From Capsicum annuum (lineage: Eukaryota > Streptophyta > Magnoliopsida > Solanales > Solanaceae), in the NCBI RefSeq assembly GCF_002878395.1, contig NC_061115.1, forward strand, positions 60,352,790 to 60,416,789: 64,000 bases of DNA, in the 5' to 3' direction. Position 1 is the stretch's first letter; every line of letters begins with the position of its first letter. The notes under the pieces are model-generated. The model searched no databases. It had not been told where the DNA came from and saw nothing but the letters and a program-made list of their open reading frames with translations. This document shows positions 57,731-64,000 of this stretch, piece by piece. Position numbers and translations under genes: made by a program.

Positions 57731-58751
57731 GGGGAAAATAAAATCTTCACAACAACTAAAAAAAGGAGACAAGGATTGCCAAACTGCACAAGGAAGAAAC
57801 TAATCTTCCCTCTGTCACCCTTTTAGGGACCATAAACTTAATTGGATTTACAAGTCTAAAAAGTGATTGATGATGTAGGTAAATTCAAAGGGGATCAACA
57901 AACAAAAGGATGATAATAACAGTTTCTCAGAGCAAATAATTGAAGATCTGAAGATTATCTCTTGTTGAAGGCCCTTAGTGGAGAAATATCTCCCTGGTAG
58001 TGAAATCAAAAGAGTTGAAGCAAATTGAGGTTGCTGATACTATAGATCGAGTAGTAAAATGTCATTTAAGTTTTGAATAACTTATCCCTAGGAGATCTCT
58101 GATAAATATCAGCAGGGAACTGGTTGAGGGACACTGATAGAGGTAGAGTTGAAGAAATCAATATAGATGTAGGAGACCCTTATGATTCTCCATTCAAGGC
58201 TGTGAATAAGTGAGAAGGTATCCAGGTTAGATAATGTCCTTTGTATCTAATTTAGCCTTATATTTTTGAAGATATACACCTATGGTAAGGAATAAAATAT
58301 ATAAAATAAGGGATGAGATAAGACAAAGTCATAATATTTCAACCTTGCTTAGGGCCTAAGTTCCTAATTAGGACAGACCACTTGCTATTCCTAAATAACG
58401 AACATTTTAAGTATTTAATAACTATGCCATGTCATTCTCTCTCCTCTTACAAAAGGATTTCACTTATACTTTAAACTCAACAGATGCGTCCAACAGATAG
58501 AACACGTCCCTTTAGATGAATCATATCATTTAATCTCAACCTTTCTCTCATGCCTATTTAAAGCCTAAAATCATATCATTTGCTCTCTCATTTTGAAATT
58601 ATCTTTAATTAAAACTTATTTGTTCCCAAACTAATCACAAGGAAAGCAAAAAACTTGATCCTCCCATCTCTTAAAGTCCCTTTAATTCTTGCAGAATGTC
58701 TTAATCCTTTTTATCTTCACAGAAAGATGAGCCTCTTTATTATAAAGTAAT
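57731..58751. other. Unassigned sequence between copia gag and element E
   Basis: No domain, LTR pair or RNA gene recognised. 58060-58220 has a short protein-like reading (EEINIDVGDPYDSPFKAV) that I cannot assign. Confidence 0.3.
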
Positions 58752-60834
58752 AGACACCCCATGAAACACCTTGGTTTTTGGACCTTAGAGAATTTCCTAG
58801 AGTTCTAATCTCTAGACCTAATATGACTTATTGGTACGAGCCGTATGTTGGGTACATATGGTATGGTCCACTTGCATACTGACTGGTGTTGGTTGGTGAG
58901 ATAGATTTTGGTTACTGGAATGCGTATAACTTATGAGTATGCATCATATTGGTGGTTATGGATCATTTTCTTTCTTAACTTAATCTTAGAATTAGTTACT
59001 TAGGTTGTATCTGAGTATGAGTGGCTCACTATGAGCCGTAAGCCAAGATACAATTCGTACGTAGGACTCATAAGGTGGACAGTGTCTAAATATTCCTTGG
59101 GTTTAAATCTGCCAGGGGTATGGATCTTATTCTTTAGATATGACTTAGTTGGATGAGTCGTATGTTGGATAGTATTTGATGTAAAGGTTGAGGATAGGGT
59201 ACAAGTGAAGGGTACCACTCGTATCGAAGGGTATGGCTAGTGTGGGGTCAATCATACCCTAGTGATATGATTTTGGTGCAACTTAAGTAGGGGTATTCTG
59301 GATATTTCCCCACTTATCCTAATAAGGCCCATGACTTATAACATACTTGGAAGGTTATTTACTCTATTATTCTATTCATTAACACTTAGAAACTCTTCTA
59401 AACACTTTAAAATTCTCTCAAAAGCTTTTGGGCATGGAAAGGTAGGGGTTCAACTAGAGGATTGATTTGGGGCTTGTCTTGGTAATTTCTTTTTGTCATC
59501 ATCTTGGTTTAAGGCATGTTCTCTTACATCATTGTTAATTTTGTCTAAAGGTATGGTTTTTATGAATGTTTCCATGATTTCACTGATTGTATGATTTTGG
59601 TTTTCAAATATTATTTGGGGTTTTTGATATTAAATGGTTGGTTATGGTTTCCCATGGTTTTTAATTATGCTTTTATATGCATTAATGGTGGTTTTGGATA
59701 ATTGGATTTCATGGGAATGGTTTATTGGTAATTGGCATTTATTTTAGTCATATTATGCCCCTAATGTGTTTGAAAAATGCTTATAAAGATATGTTAATTG
59801 CATTGACTACTTTGAAGGGAAATCTTGCTTGTTTTAAAACTTGGTAAAGGAATTATGCATGATTTAAATGGCTTGGAATGGGAAATGGCTAATGGTTATG
59901 CTTGAGGGGTACACAGAATACCTCAAGTGGTTTAATATGGTAAATGGAAGGACACTTAAAAGTACCCTTAAACCTCTATATGGTTGGCTATGGATAATAC
60001 TTGCAAGTAAGGATAGTATGAAGATAACAATATTAATGGCCTTGGTTAATAAATAGTTAATGGTTTGGTTATTTGAATTTTTTTTTAATTGGGCAATAAT
60101 GGCGGGATGTGTAGCAAAGGCATGGAAGGTGGAGGTACCGGGGGGACCAAAATTGGAAACTTATATTTGCCGATATTAGGTTTGTCTTGGTGGTCATGTG
60201 CATGATGTCACACTCTATTTTGGGGAATGTACTATTCATCCCAAGGTTTTCTTCCCTGGTCATTCGGTTACACACTCTGGGGCCTTTTCAATAGAGGGAG
60301 CTAAACCCATATAGCCCGTAGGTGGTTTAGGATGGCAAAGCTACAAAACACAGGTAAAGGTTTTAAAGGCATGCTAAACCTGGTCCCCTTTTCCAGCATG
60401 GTAGAGGCCTTGTGGTACTTCTATGGGTTAGAATGGGTAGGAATGGTATTAGCGTCGACCTTGGCATTGGAATAAGATAAAGGGATAACATCATTGGAAG
60501 ACATTGTTGGTTGTTCCATCCTATTTCATTTTTGGATTAATTATATTATGTTTTGGAACATCTTTGGTTTTAGCTTGGTTTATAGCCCTTATTTTGGTAT
60601 GGTTTGGTATGGTTAGATTATTGGTATGGGATGGTTGGACTCGATTAGGTCGGTCACGGTTGTGATCTTATCCTAGAGTCTTTATGTGAGCTATTACACT
60701 ATCTTGTTATATGCTCAAAATTTGGCCAACTCAGGGCAGGCAGCAGGAGGATGGGTTGGGTAACAGGGGTGGTCTCCAATCCTGGTCGGACATAGGATGC
60801 CCATTATGACAAAGCTTTAGGGTGGGCCGTGTCA
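58752..60834 (+). mobile_element. Element E 5' LTR (Ty3/gypsy)
   Basis: About 2.08 kb ending GGGCCGTGTCA immediately before an initiator-Met primer site. The start is placed at AGACACCCC (58752) because it mirrors the GTGTCA end (family TGACAC..GTGTCA); the left boundary is therefore less sure than the right. No second copy lies in the window. Confidence 0.7.
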
Positions 60835-60837
60835 AGT

Positions 60838-60850
60838 TGGTATCAGAGCC
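60838..60850 (+). promoter_or_regulatory. Element E primer-binding site
   Basis: TGGTATCAGAGCC is a perfect initiator-Met complement, three bases after the LTR end at 60834. Confidence 0.92.
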
Positions 60851-61111
60851 TAGATTGATGGTCGATTGGGAGTCCATAAAGCCATGTTGAGTAGAGTCTT
60901 TTTAGGGGTGTGTAGAGCGCCACACTCATAAGGGAGAGCCTATAAAGAATTTAGGAATGTTTTACTTTCTTGGTATTATATTTTCAATCTTGGAGTCTGA
61001 GTCCTAGAATATTATCTAATCCTAGTTCGTTCGTATTTCAGATCATACCTTGTAGATCTGGAATATATGGAAATTCTTCTATCCCATCTGGGGGTAATGC
61101 TGAAGGGGTGT
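60851..61111 (+). pseudogene. Element E leader and gag start
   Basis: Leader sequence after the primer site, then a gag-like reading near 61040-61110 (IPCRSGIYGNSSIPSGGNAEG). It is cut at 61112 by solo LTR F; the reading continues at 63213. Confidence 0.5.
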
Positions 61112-62628
61112 TGTAACGCCCCAAGAACCTATCTCAAGATGTCACACGGTGCTTAAGGCCACACACAACCTTAAGCTAAACCTCTGAGACTGTTTTTACT
61201 TCTATAATTCACCATGATAATAATCAAGCGGTAATAAGGAAGAATAATCATGCCATGAACATACTGAGATACAAAGTAATACTGTCCTATACAATCAAAA
61301 TACTAACATTTTGTACATAGTGGTACTGTAGTCTGACAAACATTGGGCCAGATCCCCAACTGGCTCGTACTGAACTGAAAGTAAACAACCATCTATTAAC
61401 AAGACAAAATCAAATACACAGGTCCTCGAACCATGAGGACTCACCAACCGCAGAAATATAGATGAAGGTTACTCAGAGATCACTGTCACTGCTGAGACTG
61501 AGCACCTAAACCTATATCATGAGGAAATATAGAATACAATAGAGTATGGAAGTCAGTACTTGGGAATGTACTGAGTATGCGGGGTTGGATGCAACATTTA
61601 AATAATATCATAAATGTATAAGAAAATCATGCATGCTGACCATAATAATTCTCTTCACTTGAATTATCTGAAATATTTTTCTCATAAATCATCAGTAGTA
61701 ATACGTGATTCATAAATCTCATAAATTATTTATCTCAACTCAAGCTCTTTAAATCATGACTTAGAGTGACTCGGTAACTTAAGAGACTTAAATCATTATG
61801 GACGTGGGATTTTCTTATAACCAACATGAATACACCATGTGAGCTGCATGGAGTCCAACGTTTTGCCCTCCTAAGGAGAGAACCCCATATTGGAAGGGGT
61901 GTTGTACTCTTGCCAGGTAGTACAACCTCAATCATATCTTCACAATCTCATACTCGGCCTTTGGCCCTTAATTATCAATATCAATCCTATGGTGGCACGT
62001 AGTTTTGGGGAAATACCAAATTTCCCGCTCGGTGCTAAATACTCCTCCTAGACTCAGCTCAGAATGTGTTAGGAAATCCTCCTTAATCTACATCAACCCA
62101 TGGTTCTATTATAAAGACAAAAATATAAATATATATCTCATCTGAAAAGCATAACATCTTGTGGATTCCTAACTCGACTCAACTCAACATCTAAAAATCA
62201 TGATAACTTGTAATATCATGTAAATCAATAATAGAAAGTCAATCTTTAGGCACAAGAACGAAAGGAGTGTTCTTGTTCTAGCCCCGCCATATCTTGGATT
62301 TTGATTTTGAAGATGTAGAAACTTGTTTAGAACTTCTTCTTAACACTTTTGAGCCAAGATCCTTGATTTCTTTGACTTGGGAACTCAGTTTTTGAATCAC
62401 TTTGAATCACTATGGAGGATTCTTGAATTTATTTGGAAGAAGATTGGATTTTGGATCTTGGAAGAAACCCTAGGTTTCTATATATTTCTTGGAAGATTAG
62501 AGTGATAAGAGAGAAAAATGATCTTCTCTTCTATACATAGATATATATATGGGCTTAAAAGGAGCGAAAATAACCAAAACACCCTTCTAAAAAAAGTTGA
62601 AAATTACTGATCGAGGCCGGTGACAGTC

Positions 62629-62960
62629 GACCTGACGGTCCTTCAGAGGGACTGACAGTCCACCAAGTCGTCCGTCACTCGAACACCAAAACTAGAACAT
62701 TGTACCTTGACATGATGGTTGACCTGACGGTCCATTAGATAAGTGACGGTCCACCAAGTCATCCGTCATTCGAACACCAGAAATAAGACATTCTGTCTTG
62801 GTCTGACGGAAACCTTGATGGTCTGTCAACTTTGTGACGGTCCACCATTTTAACCATCACATGAAATCCCAAAATAGGAGCTACTGCCTTATCCTGACGG
62901 GACACTTGAAGGTCCACCAAGGACCTAACGGTCCACCAGGTCGGCCGTCAAACCTGGGCA
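62629..62960. repeat. Minisatellite inside solo LTR F (about 80-92-bp units)
   Basis: Four diverged units begin near 62629, 62721, 62801 and 62891, each with CTGACGG followed within 30-50 bp by GACGGTCCACCA and then a CGTCA. The motif GACGGTCCACCA and the inverted CCGTCA recur throughout. The segment is markedly GC-richer than the rest of the window. Confidence 0.85.
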
Positions 62961-63066
62961 TTTTGATACCGTTTAGTAAAACGGCCATAACTCCTTTGTT
63001 CGATATTAAATTTTGATGAAATTAGTATCGATGGAAAGATTATTCAATGATCTACATGAAAAAAAA

Positions 63067-63166
63067 NNNNNNNNNNNNNNNNNNNNNNNNNNNNNNNNNN
63101 NNNNNNNNNNNNNNNNNNNNNNNNNNNNNNNNNNNNNNNNNNNNNNNNNNNNNNNNNNNNNNNNNN
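63067..63166. other. Assembly gap (100 N)
   Basis: Exactly 100 undetermined bases, a common placeholder for a gap of unknown size, within solo LTR F. Confidence 0.98.
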
Positions 63167-63212
63167 ATTCAAAAAGACAGATTTAGGCTTAAGGAATGAT
63201 CGGGGTATTACA

Positions 63213-64000
63213 AGTGCATCCTACTTTTGGGGTTCATCTTTGATGTCATGGTCCTATCCCTAATAGTTTTGGAGTTCCACTAGTTTCTACTAGTCCTTCT
63301 CAAGGCGAGGTAACTAATATGAAATTCTATCTATCTATTTATGCTATTGCTAAATTAGTTGTTGATGAAGCTGAGTGGGTTGTGTCTGGTGTTTTGTCTG
63401 CCAAGGCCACACGAGTTGGCTGATTTATAAATATGGGTCCTCCCACTTTTTTTGGAGTGATAGCGGAGGAGGATCCACAGGGCTTCTTGGATAAAATAGA
63501 AAAGATATTTTGGGTGATGCAATCTACTAATGGGAGGGTGGTTCTCTAGCTCCTAGGGGGATATTTATTTTTTATATTAGGGCTTAAAGGATAATATCTA
63601 AAGGATGTCTTTATCACATGGTCTGGGTTAAAAAATCTAACTTGAAAGGTCCTTCATTCTAGTTAGTTCCAGAGGTTAATAAGATTTCTGAGGTCTTTTT
63701 GGATGATCTTTCTGGTGTTTATAACGTTTGGTGTTGATCTAATTTTGGACACTCATTCAATTTCTATTTCTCTGTATAAAAAAGCTCCACCTAAGTTAAG
63801 GCAACTCAAGGAGTAGTTTAAGAATCTTCTGAATAAGGGGTTTATTCATCCTATTGTATCTTCTTGGGGTGCACTGTTGTTTTTACATAAGAAGGATGGT
63901 TTCCTTCGAATATGCATTGACTATAGGCAGCGGAACATGGTGACGATCAAGAATAAATATCATCTTCTAAGGATAAATGATATGTTTGACCAGTTGCAAG
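63213..64000 (+). pseudogene. Element E gag remnant fused to reverse transcriptase (decayed, runs off window)
   Basis: Gag part near 63421-63560: NMGPPTFFGVIAEEDPQGFL and DKIEKIFWVMQST. After about 63660 the reading changes to the pol region just before RT (EVNKISEVFLDDLSGV). RT motifs follow at 63785-64000: [45 protein letters not shown] and [18 protein letters not shown]. The zinc knuckle and protease are missing, so an internal deletion of 1-2 kb is likely. Stops and frameshifts occur; the RT active site lies beyond the window. Confidence 0.85.

Larger units (their letters stand above)
61112..63212 (-). mobile_element. Solo LTR F, inserted in element E gag
   Basis: Starts TGTAACGCCCC and ends CGGGGTATTACA, the ends of the C2-type LTR group in minus orientation, with the shared TCACACGGTGCTTAAGGCC segment at 61142. 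Retrotransposon internal sequence is absent on both sides, so it is a solo LTR left by LTR-LTR recombination. Flanks ggtgt (61107-61111) and agtgc (63213-63217) agree at three of five bases, the two differences being transitions, compatible with an aged target duplication. It contains a minisatellite and a 100-N gap. Confidence 0.75.

Noticed and set aside
62629..62960. Regular short motif as a CRISPR-like array
   Set aside because: The intervals are themselves diverged repeats inside an LTR; this is a minisatellite.

Overview
This window is plant nuclear DNA from a transposon-rich, gene-poor region. It is AT-rich and lacks bacterial-style gene density. It is filled with Ty3/gypsy, Ty1/copia, CACTA, SINE, hAT-type and Helitron-type sequence. 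The repeat types and LTR sequences (2-3 kb LTRs starting TGTAATACCCC, initiator-Met primer sites, chromodomain integrases) suggest a solanaceous or related asterid genome; that assignment is inference. I found no intact host protein gene, rRNA, tRNA gene or CRISPR array. Almost every coding stretch is a decayed transposon gene.

Layout. 1-870: end of a gypsy LTR (+). About 1035-3745: decayed CACTA transposase (-). 3746-9211: probable 5' half of a CACTA element, holding a SINE fragment, a 57-bp tandem repeat, a hAT-type MITE, and an array of about 250-bp subterminal repeats that ends in a CACTA-like terminus. 9212-17703: non-coding, AT-rich DNA with microsatellites, duplications, a Helitron-type 3' end at 12542, and a decayed and duplicated coding-like stretch at 13.6-15.7 kb. 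17704-31656: gypsy element B (-), bounded by a perfect CATAC target duplication and split by gypsy element A (+, 21881-30222). 32558-54347: gypsy element C1 (-), whose gag is split by C2 (-, 39246-51551, duplication TGTAA). The 5' LTR of C2 is in turn split by element D (+, 42341-49438, duplication ATCAC), which carries only gag and protease of the Athila/Tat type. 54348-58751: copia-type sequence with a decayed gag. 58752-64000: gypsy element E (+), whose gag is interrupted by solo LTR F (61112-63212), which contains a 100-N assembly gap.

Order of events. The nesting gives a relative history: C1, then C2, then D; B, then A; E, then F. Later deletions trimmed A, B, C2, D and E. One deletion in C2 carries a 31-bp filler identical, in inverted orientation, to part of D. 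The premature stops and the altered TG..CA ends are mostly explained by C-to-T or G-to-A changes, as expected for long-methylated DNA. Catalytic residues are lost in the reverse transcriptases of A and C1 and in the integrase of C1, so none of the elements looks able to move by itself. I did not find a previously undescribed gene system. The most informative features are the nest structure, the filler junction and the pol-less element D.
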